Positions 36,121 through 47,959 of a stretch of 64,000 nt of DNA are shown in pieces (positions within the stretch are counted from its first letter, which is position 1; each line of letters begins with the position of its first letter). A model generated the notes under the pieces. The model was not told where the DNA came from and searched no databases. It worked only from the letters and a program-made list of their open reading frames with translations. Position numbers and translations under genes: made by a program. The DNA lies in NCBI RefSeq assembly GCF_020283565.1, contig NC_060063.1:7586563-7650562 (forward strand), in the 5' to 3' direction. The DNA is from Trifolium pratense (taxonomy: Eukaryota; Streptophyta; Magnoliopsida; Fabales; Fabaceae).

Positions 36121-36124
36121 AAAA

Positions 36125-36372
36125 AATAGAGTGAAGACTCGTTTTAATCCCTCACAAATTTTTTACGGGTCAATTTAATCCCTAACAAAAATAAAACCTA
36201 AATTAGTCCCATGACATTTTCATACCGGAGACAAACTAGTCCGCGTTTTGTTATGACATGGTGATTAGTTTGTCCTCAGTATAACAATGTTCTAATTTGA
36301 GCTTTATTTTTATTAGGAACTAAATTATCCAGCCAGAAATTTGTGAGGACCATAATAGATCTTCACTCTAAA
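36125..36372. mobile_element. Inverted-repeat MITE
   Basis: The left end agagtgaagactcgttttaa and the complement of the right end (agagtgaagatctattatgg) pair, followed by matching tcacaaattt and 'aaaaataaa' blocks. It is a ~248-bp foldback element just 3' of the B3 gene. Confidence 0.72.
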
Positions 36373-36438
36373 AAATAAATAAACATGAATCCTACCTTGA
36401 CATGTTGAACAAATTCAATTGTCTATGTCTCAAAAGAG

Positions 36439-38628
36439 TTAATCCTTAAAGATGTGAACAGTGAAGGTAACTATAGTGTTAGTAGGTAAGAGCTCAAATT
36501 TGCATACATCACCAACTTTCAAGTTATTGTCTTCTGCAAATGTTTTCCATCCCTTTGAGCGCATTTCATATTTTAATCCTCTTCTATTGTAAATCCTAAT
36601 TAGGTACCTTAGAGGCCAAACTCTCCCATTCAATAACCTAAGATGAATATCTCCCTGCTTGTTGTCTAAATCTGATAAGTGTATTTTGCCAAACTCCTTT
36701 GGTATATTCTGCCAAGCAAACAAAAAAAAAATACAAATGTTCATGATTATCATATAGTTAAAGATTAAGCAAAAGAAAATATATAGTATGTATGCAAAAG
36801 TAGATTTTCATATTATTAATATTGTATAATGAAAAGAGTAAAAAATGTTTGTAGTCGTTACAAAATACATCAAATCTAAGTTTAGTCCTGAACCAACTCG
36901 TATAGACTAAACTTAGATGAGAGGTATTTTATATGGACAAAATATATTTAACTAAAAAATGAAAACTATTGGCTAAAAATTTGGGCATTGTTACTCTTGT
37001 TTTTCATGGTATCATCTATAAATTATGTAACACCGATACTTTAGATTAAAAGCATTTCGGATGTCTGATAAATGTCGGCATTTGATACTGACACAACACT
37101 AATACATGTGGTTATTTTCAAAAATATCATTTTCTTAAATTATGATCTACGTCAACGTGTGAGTATCAGTGTGGTATCTGGTGTTCGTGTTGCTAAATTT
37201 CCTAAAAGTAAAATATTTCTTTGCAGCTTACCAGATTACAAGGACCATCTATGTATGATGGGCACATGACAACATGAAAGGAGGGATTACAAGTTCTGAA
37301 AGAGATTGCTCTGTCAAGGGCTGTGACTTTCTTAGCAATAACTAATTGCTTTCCTGCAAAATTAGAACATTCTTAAAACAATTGAAACCTACTAAATGTA
37401 TGCAAACTCCGAATGGTTTACCAGTGTTAATATGAGACATATTATACCATAGAAAAAAAAACATAGGCTAAAATTGCACTTTTGACTCCCTAAATTTTCA
37501 CAAACTTACAATTTTAGCACCAAAATTTCCATAATAGTAATTTTGGCCTCTAACACTTTAGCCTCCTTTTGCAAAAGGTTGGCCTCCGCTAATTTTGACC
37601 AAATCAACGCAACGCGGACCAAGACTCACATTCCACATCAGCAAGTCAATGGACACGTGACTCACATGACATGTTGATGTGGCATATGAGTCATTGTTCA
37701 CATGTGCGTTGACTTTGTCAAAATCATAGGGGGAGCCAACCTTTTGCAAAAGGGGCTAAAATTAAAGGACCACAAATACTATTATGAAAGTTAGATGACC
37801 AAAATCCCAAAGTTAGGGACCAAAAATACAATTTACCAAAAAACATAAAATGAAAGAATCAAATTAAGAATGAAAAGAGAAGCTAACAACTTGTGCTAAC
37901 ATGTGAATCATGAATGCATGATTCATGAGAAATTAAAAACACAAAATCTTATACCTTTACACTTCTTGTCAATATGATTCAAAGTTTCTACCTTTGGCAA
38001 TTTCCCAACTCTAACACCACTACTACTTCCAATTTCACATGGTTGATGAAATTCTAATGACAAGTTAGCTTTCTTCTTTTGACCATTAAATACCCTTTTA
38101 CCATCAAATCTTTTGAAAGGGTATTTTATCTCACATGCATTCTTATCAAATATCTGTACCTCAAAATGGGAATTTCTTTCATATTTGAAAACTATAAGAT
38201 GGCCATGAACTAGAGAATGATATTCTACAAATTCTTTCCAACCCTTTTCAAACCATATTTTACCATCACTTTTTACCAAATTTAATTTCCACTTTGCACC
38301 ATTTGGAGTCTTTAGATATATAATTTTTGTTAAGCCTTCTCCATATTTTTGCACAAACTTTCTTGGCATCATCTATCAATCAATTAAACAATATTAATAA
38401 TTAATAATAAAATGCATGATAGAACTAAGCTATAAGAAGAAAAAAGTATAGGCATAAAAAAAAAGTGAGTAAAAAAACATTAGGCAAATATTTAAAATGT
38501 AAATGAAAACAAAAGCTATTTAGGGTTGATGAGCTTACAAGCTTTCCCTCAAGAAGGTTTTGATCACATATGATCTTGAAAAAATGGGTTGGCTTCACAT
38601 GAGGAGATTCATTAGCCATCATAGCCAT
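36439..38628 (-). CDS. B3-domain DNA-binding protein (REM-like)
   Basis: Four minus-strand exons join in phase: 38628-38539, 38372-37955, 37353-37232 and 36708-36439, giving 299 aa. The protein opens MAMMANESPHVKPTHFFKI. The first B3 domain runs about residues 13-105: MMPRKFVQKYGEGL, then KWKLNLVKSDGKIWFEKGWK, EFVEYHSLVHGHLIVFKYE. A basic linker with GKRVFNGQKKKA follows. The second B3 domain covers about residues 195-299, with FHVVMCPSY, IPKEFGKIHL and GWKTFAEDNNLKVGDVCKFE. Two B3 domains and no other domain is the REM layout; such proteins bind DNA and often act in reproductive development, but the target here is unknown. Introns contain two repeats. An inverted repeat starts about 95 bp upstream of the ATG. 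Confidence 0.9.
37020..37205. repeat. Repeat related to 32459-32658 in B3 intron 3
   Basis: It shares the 'ggtgttcgtgt / gatactgacac' style and overall organisation with the SCY1-intron element. Ends are not sharp. Confidence 0.4.
37466..37840. mobile_element. Palindromic MITE in B3 intron 2
   Basis: Left 'ggctaaaattgcacttttga' to 'gcctccttttgcaaaaggttggc' is mirrored on the right by 'gccaaccttttgcaaaaggggc' and 'gggaccaaaaatacaattta'. About 370 bp, no coding capacity. Confidence 0.7.
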
Positions 38629-38723
38629 GATCGAGCTGAATAAAAGTATAAAACCTTAAGAAGTGAATAATTAACAATGGAGTTTAAAAGTAAATGAAAA
38701 GTGAAACTCTTATTTATTTGTGG

Positions 38724-39253
38724 CTGTTGAATTTTGATCGATTTGTCACTTCTTAATTTAAAACTCTTTATTACCCTGCTCTCTTCTCAATGCTCATCAT
38801 GTCATGCGTGTGAGATGATTTTTTATCATTATAAAGTTTTGGGTTAATTAGTAAAATTATCTCTTAAAGTTATTTTTGGTTTTATATTGGTCACTTAAAA
38901 CAAAAAAGGTCTAAATAGGTCCCTTAAAGAAGAAAAAAAAGTCTGAATAGATCCCTTAAAGACATTTCTGTTAATCAGTTTGATCCTATAAGGACCAAAC
39001 TGATTAACGGAGATGTCTTTAAGGGACCTATTCAGACTTTTTTTTTTTATTTAAGGGACCTATTTGGATATTTTTTTCTTTAAGTGACCAATATAAAACC
39101 AAAAATAACTTTAAGGACAATTTTACTGATTAAGCCAAAACTTTATAATGATAAAAAATCATCTCACACGCATGACATGATGAGCATTAAGAAGAGAGCA
39201 GGGTAATAAAGAGTTTTAAATTAAGAAGTGACAAATCGATCAAAATTCAACAG
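38724..39253. repeat. 530-bp inverted repeat upstream of B3 gene
   Basis: The arms pair from 38724 (ctgttgaattttgatcgatt) to 39253 (complement), around a centre near 38988. The inner part (38841-39135) looks like a MITE with ends gggttaattagtaaaattat. The pairing continues about 110 bp outside it on each side, including aactctttattaccctgctc and its complement. The left arm begins within 100 bp of the B3 ATG, so it contains likely promoter sequence. Confidence 0.85.
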
Positions 39254-39259
39254 AAAAGA

Positions 39260-39360
39260 ATTTAAAACTTGTTAGGCTCAGTTAACCATAAATTTAAAAC
39301 TTGTTAGGCTTAGTTAACCATAAAATTAAGAAGTGACAAATAGATCAAAATTCAACAGGG
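39260..39360 (+). repeat. Small direct repeats beside the inverted repeat
   Basis: 'taaaacttgttaggct(c/t)ag' plus 'ttaaccataaa' occurs twice in tandem (about 39263-39322). A third copy of the arm sequence 'aagaagtgacaaat(a/c)gatca' lies at about 39329-39358. Confidence 0.65.
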
Positions 39361-39374
39361 TAATTAGTAAAATC

Positions 39375-39456
39375 GGAAGGGGCACATAATTAATCATAAA
39401 TTTAAAATTTATTAGCAAGATCATTTTAAATTTATGGTTAATTATGTGCCCCTTCC
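39375..39456. repeat. Near-perfect 33-bp stem hairpin
   Basis: ggaaggggcacataattaat at 39375 pairs with attatgtgccccttcc ending at 39456. The arms are 33 bp with one mismatch that becomes a G:U pair in RNA; the loop is 16 bp. Confidence 0.85.
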
Positions 39457-39459
39457 ATC

Positions 39460-40060
39460 CCATGCGCAAAAAAGAATTTTGCACTTATTAAGAAAAGAAA
39501 ACACTATAATTTAAAGTATGTTTTTTGTGTTTTTCTTGAAATAAAAAATGAGACAAAAACAAATTAAATATAATTTGTATTTAATTTAACGGGAATAAGT
39601 AAAAGTAAATTTTGCAAATGATAAAAATTGATCATTTATGCTTGTAATTTAGGATAAAGAAAGTTAATTTTTTCTTATAAATTAAGACGGAAGGTGTATA
39701 TTAATAAATAGTCGATGAATATATAATAAAGTGTAGTAACTTGTGGGCCTTTGCACTATTTTGTACAACAACAAAAAAAGTGTTGTAACATACAATTGGT
39801 GGAAGAGAATTACTTTTCCCACCCTACAGATTCTGGGGCGCGCCCTATGAAATTACCAGACTACCCATGTCTGTTACTTAGGGCACAGAATCATGACCGC
39901 GACTCAAGTCACGGATATGTAAAAAAATTCATATCTCCAAAGGACCACAGGTTAACACCGCAATAAGCACCCTACCACCCATTTTTTGAACTTCAACATC
40001 CGGTACCTAAATCACGGGATGACAGTTTTAAACATACCGCGACATAGGTCACGGATGGTC
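39460..40060. other. Intergenic AT-rich sequence with gtcacgg motifs
   Basis: No gene is supported; a 71-codon open frame at 39751-39966 has no recognised family. Repeats of 'gtcacgg(at)' begin at about 39910. Confidence 0.4.
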
Positions 40061-40452
40061 CAAAGTATATAAAGAACACGCCCCACCTTCTCCCCTCATT
40101 CTGTCAGTTTAAAACTTGAGAAAAACCATCCAAAACCCCAAAAAATCAAAAACAACTCCAAATTCAACCATTTCTTCACCATTCTACTCGGAATCAAGGC
40201 GCAAACATCATCCAATTAGGTCACAGATTGATGTTTTGCATGTTGTTAATTATGCAATTAGGCTTATAATTTCGTGTTGTTGCCATTGATTGGTATGAAT
40301 TTAGGATTAATTAGGCTAGGGCTTGCGTTTTGTTGATGTTTTATTTTCTGGTATATTCCGTGACCTAAGTCACATATGTGTAATTGTTGTGTTGTCATTT
40401 TTCTGAAGGACTTATATTATGCAATTGACAGGAAAGTGAGAGGGTCCATCAC
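40060..40452 (+). promoter_or_regulatory. Promoter/5' part of the split PMD-type locus
   Basis: A TATA-like tatataaag at about 40068 is followed by a C-rich leader and an acceptor-like 'ttgacag|gaaagtg' at 40430. The copia element interrupts the sequence at 40452. Its continuation after the element is 51128-51254, and after the second element and foldback, 62907 onward. The link to the PMD coding exons is inferred from order and orientation. Confidence 0.45.
40448..40452 (+). repeat. TSD of copia element, left (atcac)
   Basis: atcac occurs immediately left of the 5' LTR and again at 51128-51132 right of the 3' LTR, marking one insertion event. Confidence 0.95.
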
Positions 40453-43041
40453 TGTTGAGGCAAAATCCATTTTAGTATTTTAATGACAACAAACCTTATG
40501 GAATAAATGTTAAGTTTTATGAATGGTGATCTACTGATGTTTGCACTTGAGTTTTTGTTGAAAGATAGATATTATCAAGTGGACGAGCTAGAGGCTACTC
40601 ACGTCAACAAGTGCATTTATATACTCAAACAATGAAAGAATTGGAGTATCATCAGATAATTACAACAGTAGTATCACAAGCTTCAAGAAGATTTTTAAAG
40701 ACTGTTGTTTTGAATCATAAAAAGATTCATCGAAGGATCAAGCAAGAAAGTGAGTTTCATGGATAATTGTCTTCTCATCACTCAAGGATCACAACAAGTA
40801 TTGAATAATCAATGAAGAATTTGAGGATCATAGCTGAAGAATCAGGATGGAAAAACCTACATCACAAGCTACTCAAGAATATATTGATTTTATGTGACAA
40901 GGGTTACAATGAGTTTTTGAGTTATATGCTTTGAGGATTTACTACTACAATTAATATTAATGGGAATGATGCATTCATTGAGGATCTTCAAAACCTACTC
41001 AAAGTATCATTTTACTAAAGCTTCTCAAGATGACAACGTTTGAGAATGATGGTCCATGAGTTTTTCAAAGGAGCTTATGCACAAGGAATAAAAGTTTTAA
41101 TCATTCTCAATGATGAGTACTCTCATGCCTCCACTAAAGAACCTTAAAGATCATCAATGAGCAAGCAACCATGTGTGCAAAACATCAAAGAGGAATTGTG
41201 GGAAGTTTTGCAGCAGCAAGATTTCAAGTTAATTGATCAAAATCACGTGTCTCACTCCTTGAAGAAAATCTTGAATGCTGGTTCAAGAATGCTCTGAGAA
41301 CATTCTACAGTTTATGCTTCATTCTCTCCAAGAACAAGCTTCATAGCAAAAGTACTTATTTCTTTAAGTCAACTCTGTTCAAGACAAAGAAGCACTTTTA
41401 TCTTGGTTTTAACTCACAAGATCACAACAGTTTATGATCAATTAAGGCAAGGAATATTTGGGAGAAAAGTGACTTTCCCCTTTGGCCATAGTTAAGGATC
41501 AAGCATGTGCAATATGATAAATTCTCAAGGCAACATCTCATCAGGTGTATCAAGAGTGTTTAGACAATGTTTACATAGACCAATGAGAATGGGACAACAC
41601 ATCCTCAACCATTAGTTGTCATGTACTTTCAAAAGGGTATTATATGAACATTCTCCCATGTGTTTTATTTTGTTCAAGAAGAATGTACATGGAAAGTACA
41701 TCATGAACAGTTCCAAGAAGGTCAATACAGCTGCTTCCTCTACATATTACAACTGGTTTCTGTCATGCATCAAATCTGCTTCAAAAGAACAAAGTCATGT
41801 ATTACCCAGTCTGGAGAACACTCTGAGAACGATGCTGAGAATGACTGTCCTTTACATTTGAAGATGCAAACTCATCTACAGCTGGCCAAAACGTGTTTAA
41901 ATGATTTGTAACGGCTATACTTGGTGGAAAAGCAATGGACAACTATCTACAACTCACTGCAAGCTGTCATTATGGCTCTTTTGTTTGAAAATACGAAGAA
42001 CAGCAGAGAGAACGTTCTGAGAAAGAACAATCTAAGCTTATCCACTCACCAATTCAGCATGAGCTGTCCATTTTAAAGCTACTAGCCGTTGGAAAACTTC
42101 CTTTGGGACCAAGGAACTGAAGACTCAAGGTTCAACTATAAAAGGAAGGCTTTGGCAACATTGAAGAGCAAGAGTTGAAGCTATAAATCATCAATCACTT
42201 GTTTTTGTCTACAAGTCATGAAACTCTTCTTTTATCACTCACACTCAAGATCTACATTCTCATCATACTTCTGAGTTTAGAATGTTTTTTATTTGCTTCT
42301 CAAACTAACCTTTGAGTTTCTAAAAGCAAATAACTCAAGAGACCATTTTTCAACATAACCCATTTTTAAGTGGTTACATCTTTGTCTCTTTATTTAAATC
42401 TCTCTCACTCCAAACATTATAATCTCAATACTAGGATCAGTATATCATTTGAGTGAACTGAGAGTTTTTTTCCATTGTAACAAGCTTCTCAATTGTTTGA
42501 GTTTTTGTAAAAGCTTGAAGATCCAAACCATCATCATTTGTAAAAGATTGGCTCAAGTCAATACGTAACTATTGATTGAGTGACACCTTATAAAGTCTGG
42601 AGGACTTAGGTAGATCAAGCGAGTGAAGCTTGGAAGATTATGATCTTGGACTAGATCAAGGAAGAAGTGTAATTTGAGATCGGTAGTATCTCATAGTGGA
42701 TAATCTCACAGGAGCGTGAGGACTGGAGTAGCCCATACTATTAGGGGGTGAACCAGGATAATTGTTTGTGTGTTGTTTCTCTTCCTTATTCTCTTTTATT
42801 TACTGTAAACACACATCACACAAAGCACTTCATTATATTTAATTTGAATTCTCACGCAGTAGAGAACGTTCTCGGAACAATCTATTTTATAGTAAAGAAC
42901 GTTCTCAGACCAAGCTGTTCTATAATTCACTAACATTTATCCAAGTATACACTTGAGATCAATTTTGTAGAATGCAGGATTAATTTTTAAAAAGGGTCAC
43001 AATTCAAACCCCCCTTTCTTGTGACTATTTCTTCCACTTCA
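40453..43041 (+). repeat. 5' LTR of copia element
   Basis: It is 2589 bp, starting tgttgaggcaaaatcc and ending cttccacttca. It differs from the 3' LTR at about four positions seen by eye (near 41750, 42185, 42280 and 42418). It contains several agaacgttct palindromes (42009, 42863, 42896). Confidence 0.95.
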
Positions 43042-43043
43042 AT

Positions 43044-43056
43044 TGGTATCAGAGCT
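43044..43056 (+). other. Primer binding site, initiator tRNA-Met type
   Basis: tggtatcagagct starts two bases after the 5' LTR and complements the 3' end of initiator methionine tRNA. Confidence 0.92.
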
Positions 43057-43111
43057 CTGCCTCTAAGGTTTGAGCACTTAACAGTGTAAGAGGAAAAGAT
43101 TCAGGAAGGAA

Positions 43112-44137
43112 GTGACGACGAAACCTGCAAATCAAAGTTCGAGCCATAAATGCAAAAAGAAGGGACATTCCAAAACTAAATGTCCTAAGAACAAGAAAGT
43201 GCAAAGAAAGCTTGCTTCAAAGATGAAATCTACGATGGCAACTAAAGATGACTTTGATGGCTCAAAAATAGAAGAAAAAGGCAACTCATGTTCAATGGTA
43301 GATAAAGAGGTAACAACTTTTGAATTTTGTCCTGCATGTAAAGTAATGGAAGTTGGATTTGATAATCTTCTAAAAAGCTCAAACATTATATCTCAAAAGT
43401 ATACAATTATGGAAAATCGACTATTTGAGATTGAGAAAGAAAATGAGAAATTGCAAATCTTAAATGATAAATATTTTAAAATGATTCAAGAATTGCAATA
43501 CTCTCATTTGGAAATGTTTGAACAAACAAAGATTCTCAACGAGGAAGAAATCAATAATCATCTTCTAGAATGCTCTATGAATCATGAAGAGAATGATGTT
43601 TTGAAAGGAAATGTTTTAGAATTGAAAAACGACATTACAAGTTCTGCAAAATCTAGAGAAACTTTTCAAAACATAAAGGAATCACAAGTAGTAATTTTTG
43701 AAAAAACTTATTTAGGTTGTGGAAACTTTCAAAAACAAAAGTCTTATGAGAATTTTTTTGTACCTCATAAAGATAAAAAATTACAGAGATACAAATGCTC
43801 ATATTGTTACAAATATGGACATATTGAATCCTTTTGTTTTAAGAAAAAATTCAAAAGAAAAGAACATTCTCATCAGAAACAAGAACATTCTCAGAAGGTT
43901 CTCAAAATGCATTCTTATTCCAAAACTTCCTATAAGAGATCAACTTATCATCATAAGAAGAAATCTTATAAGAGGAATGACACTAACCTTCAAGGACCCA
44001 GATCACTATGGGTACCAAAATCATTACTAACTTGTGTTGCAGGAACATCTTTAAGCAGTCAAGAAAAAGCCTTAAGACTTGGAAAATTGATACTCAAGGA
44101 ATATGACTTGAGAAAGACAATATTTCCTCATATTTAA
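43112..44137 (+). CDS. gag C-terminal part, copia (Sirevirus type)
   Basis: The open frame gives about 340 residues, but no credible ATG lies at its left end, and the N-terminal gag (UBN2-like) half is missing. It opens with a damaged zinc knuckle, HKCKKKGHSKTKC, where the first Cys is lost. A Glu/Lys-rich coiled-coil region follows (about residues 85-180), then a complete CX2CX4HX4C knuckle, CSYCYKYGHIESFC (~residues 227-240). A basic His/Lys/Ser-rich stretch and PRSLWVPKSLLTC close the recognisable part. This order is that of Sirevirus gag running toward pol. Pol does not follow; the frame stops at 44137. Nucleocapsid-like RNA binding is plausible, full capsid function is not. Confidence 0.75.
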   Translation: MTTKPANQSSSHKCKKKGHSKTKCPKNKKVQRKLASKMKSTMATKDDFDGSKIEEKGNSCSMVDKEVTTFEFCPACKVMEVGFDNLLKSSNIISQKYTIMENRLFEIEKENEKLQILNDKYFKMIQELQYSHLEMFEQTKILNEEEINNHLLECSMNHEENDVLKGNVLELKNDITSSAKSRETFQNIKESQVVIFEKTYLGCGNFQKQKSYENFFVPHKDKKLQRYKCSYCYKYGHIESFCFKKKFKRKEHSHQKQEHSQKVLKMHSYSKTSYKRSTYHHKKKSYKRNDTNLQGPRSLWVPKSLLTCVAGTSLSSQEKALRLGKLILKEYDLRKTIFPHI

Positions 44138-45350
44138 AAAAAAGGATGAATGTGATCTGCAACCTTTGGAATCATTGACAAAAATCAAACCAAAGGTATT
44201 TGTATCATTACTAAAATGATTTTGCATAAATTAAGGATGATTGATATGTTAAAGGTGTAACACATAACTTCTCTAATTTGGTAACATTGGAACTGAAGTT
44301 ATTTCATATTCATCCTCATGATCATGATTTTTCATTTAAAATCTTTATGTTAATACATAGATGAATTTTAGACCATATCATACTTTAAATGTTTTTGGCA
44401 TAAAAGAGTTTTGTCAAATATGACAACTATTGCAAATTTATTCAAATTTGGTCTGATAAGATATTTTTCAAAATTGGTTGTGAAAATGATATAATTTGTA
44501 AACTTATATTTATTGTATCAAGAAGTTGTCTTCTTTTTCAAAAATACAATTTCAACCAAAAAACTCTTGAACCACTTCATATTGGTTTATTTGTTCTTGT
44601 CAAAACTACAAGTCTTATGACTTCTTTATTCTTAATGATTTATTCAATGATCCACTTGGACATTATTTTTAAGAGCATAAGAGTGGTGCCTTTTAACCCT
44701 TTTTAAGTTCTTTGAAAAAGGGTTCATTTGTTAGAAGCTCAAAAATCATTTTCTATAAGTAGTGATCATGTGGAGATTATGAAAAACTTTCTTTCACAAC
44801 TTTCTTTAAAGAAAATGGTATTTCAGTTGATTTTTCTTGATTTAGAATTTCAACAAAAATAGAGTTGTTTTAATGGCTAAAATATTTTTAAACGTTGAAA
44901 AATACTCTTGAAAGAAACCATAGATATTACATGTTATGTTTTTGAATCATGTTTGTATCTTGAGTAAAACTTCATGCCATTTTGAAAGTATAAAAATTCA
45001 ATCATATCATGATTTTATATTTTTGATGTTATTACTATTTTTGGCATAGTAAAGAAAACAATTTTTGGGATACTCTCTTTATGCATTTTACTTTTAATGA
45101 GTTTGATATGAAGAGAAGATATAATAGTGGTGTTGATGTTAATGAACAACAACGACAAGAAATCATGGATCAATAGATTGAAATTATTCGAACATCATCT
45201 TTACAAATACATCCAAAGAGTTGGGAGTTGACTTTCCATCATCCTCAAGATGGAACCTTTAAAAGCTCCATTGATATAACAATAACATTCTCCATTGGAA
45301 TGAACAATGGTATATGTACACCGTTTTGAAATTGTGAAGAAATAATTTAG
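44138..45350 (+). other. Degenerate internal region of copia element
   Basis: AT-rich, stop-filled sequence where pol would be expected. I see no conserved integrase or RT motif. Confidence 0.5.
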
Positions 45351-45900
45351 TCATAGAAATGTTCAATTTGCAATTGGTGTTAAGATGAATGAATCTCCTT
45401 CATCAACTCTCGAGAAGGAATTCAAGTTGTTTCACAATATATGTCAACATTGTGTATTTCCTAGAAAAGAAAGCAAAGAAAAGGTTTTGGAGAATGACAT
45501 GTTTGTCATGTATCACCTTACTAAGTGATTGAAGCTGAATCTCTCACACATCATCTTGCAACATACGATCAATGCAGCAGAGTCTGTAACAAGGAAAGTT
45601 ACTCTCCCTTATGGGATGATCTTCACCAAGATTATTGATATCTACAAGATTGACTTCAAGAAGAAGAAAACAGTCAACTTTTGCACTACCTTTGACTTCA
45701 AATATTCATCAAATGAAAAATGAGTTTATTAATCTTGAGGACTCTACTACTGAGGTTGGGAACAAAAAAGGAGATAGGAATTTGGAAAAGAAAATAACTT
45801 GGACGAGTTACTTAAATTCTCCGTTTCATCCAGCAGATCAATCTAAGAATGTTCTCCCTGCAAAGGCAACAAGTGTCAAAGGCAAATAAATTCTACTTGA
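45351..45900 (+). pseudogene. Degenerate env-like / 'putative plant transposon protein' region
   Basis: Broken frames contain FKLFHNICQHCVFPRKESK, then LNLSHIILQHTINAAES and LPYGMIFTKIIDIYKID. The order resembles the 'putative plant transposon protein' domain found in legume retroelements, where it occupies a place like the third ORF of Sireviruses. A stop splits it near 45530. Function is unknown. Confidence 0.5.
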
Positions 45901-46354
45901 AGATAACCAATCTCAGTCCTGCTTTTATTATCTTGACACCTCATTGAATTTTAGTTAAAGCATTGACATTGGTCTTGGATTAACCTCTTCTCAAATTGCT
46001 GCAATGATATTTGAAGGTTTTACTCTCACAACCAAACCGGTTAATCAATCACTCTTTTCACCATTGATGAATTCTACCCAAGGATCTCTAGAATCCTTTT
46101 TCAGTTCTGAATTCTCAAGTAATTTGTTAAAATCACCATTGATGGAATGACAACTAAATTTTCTTTCGAAGAAAATGAAAGATGAATAAGCATGTGGATC
46201 TCATTCTTGAAGGATCATAAAGTTCTAAGAACGATCTCAAGGAAAATCAAATGATGAAATCCAAATGTTTCTGATTACAACATTGAGTTATGAGTAATTT
46301 GTTCTAAACAGGATTTCCTCTTCATCCCTATTACCTAAAGTTACTCTACCAGGA

Positions 46355-46525
46355 TGATTTTTCTTAGAGAATATCTAAGAGGGTGAATTTACTCAACATT
46401 GGAGAATGCATCAAAGGATAAATCTTTTCTCCTCAATGTAGATGATTTTTCTTAGAGAATATCTAAGAGGGTGAATTTACTCAACATTGGAGAATGCATC
46501 AAAGGATAAATCTTTTCTCCTCCAT
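46355..46525 (+). repeat. Two-copy tandem repeat, ~87 bp
   Basis: 'atgatttttcttagagaata' through 'aaatcttttctcctc' occurs twice in tandem (first copy about 46352-46437, second 46440-46523) with almost no change. Confidence 0.85.
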
Positions 46526-47959
46526 CGTCAATCAAGTGTCCTCTATTTATAATGATGAACATATGGTGGAATTATGAAACAATTCAAGATGCTCTCATCA
46601 TTAAAATCTCATGAGAAGGAAGTCATTAAAAGAGGTACACAAAATTTTAAATTTAATCACATTTGCATTATAATAAGTTTGCATATATTTGTGCTTTCAA
46701 ATAGCTTTAATGCAATAAGGTTTGCACTCTTTGTTCATATACTTTTCATGATTTTTGCACACACATTATCTCTTTCAGAATATCATGTTAAGTGTGAAAT
46801 GCATGAACTTCATTTTTTTTTTGCAATATCATCTTTTTACACCCTTGTAAGCATTTATTTTTCAAATATGCTACTCATATTGCTATTAAAATATTGTTAA
46901 GGGTTGTTTAATTTGATCAAGTCATATTGTTTCTATTTTCACAATGATCAAGTTTTAATTTAACATGCCAAAAATCGATTGAATTAACATTTGTCTTAAT
47001 TCAATTTTTTATGGTCTTATATATGGCATATGTTTTAAAAAGTATATTGATTACAGTGCTAATCAATTTTTTTTGTGCAAGCTATGTTATGTGCTTAATG
47101 AAAAATTATCCTTGATGATGAATGAATAATTTTTGGAGTTAGTCTCTTAATTATTCTTCATGATAGACCAAAACATTTAGAACAAAAATGACAAAATCTC
47201 ATGATTTTGATAATCAATTATATGTCATATTTTGGTCTTCCATAAGCTTGACTTATAGCACTTTTTTATGAAAAACATTTTTTCTATAAGTCTTTTATAT
47301 GTGCACTTTTCTCAATATAAAACTTTGGATGAATCCAATTTTGTTGCACATCTTGATTAGCCTATAGTTTGCTTAATTGATGATTAAGTAGAACTTTTTG
47401 AACATGGCTTCTCAAAAAAAAAAATTGAGATTTTGTTATGACTTATGTAAAAGATCCTCCTTCAAAGGTTTTAAATTAATATCCATTTTTTGTTGGATTT
47501 ATTATTTGAAGGATTTTAACAAGAGAACATATGATTGGTCTTCATGAGAATAATTTGTGTGTCCACTCTCCATAAAATTAGAATTTGGTCTAAGAATAAT
47601 AGTTCTTGCAGATTGTATTCTTGAACTCATATTTGACTTTTTATTAACATAAAAGTGTTGTTTCTACACTTGCGTGTTAAGTTGTCAAAATAGAATTGTG
47701 ATCAAATATTTTTTTTACAATGAAGTATTCTTTGAATATTTTGCTTTGAAACATAATCATCTTCTTTATGAGAATATTCAAAAAAGAGAGAATTTGTTTT
47801 TGACAAGATGTCAATTAACTCTGATTTCGCAGCTTCCTCATATGCGCAATTTTCTCTCTAGTTTTAAAAATCATTGGAAGATTTTCAAAAGATATTTTAG
47901 TCTTGTCTATCATTTCCTTATTTTAAGAATGATCATGTTTTAAAAGAATGTCCATCTCA

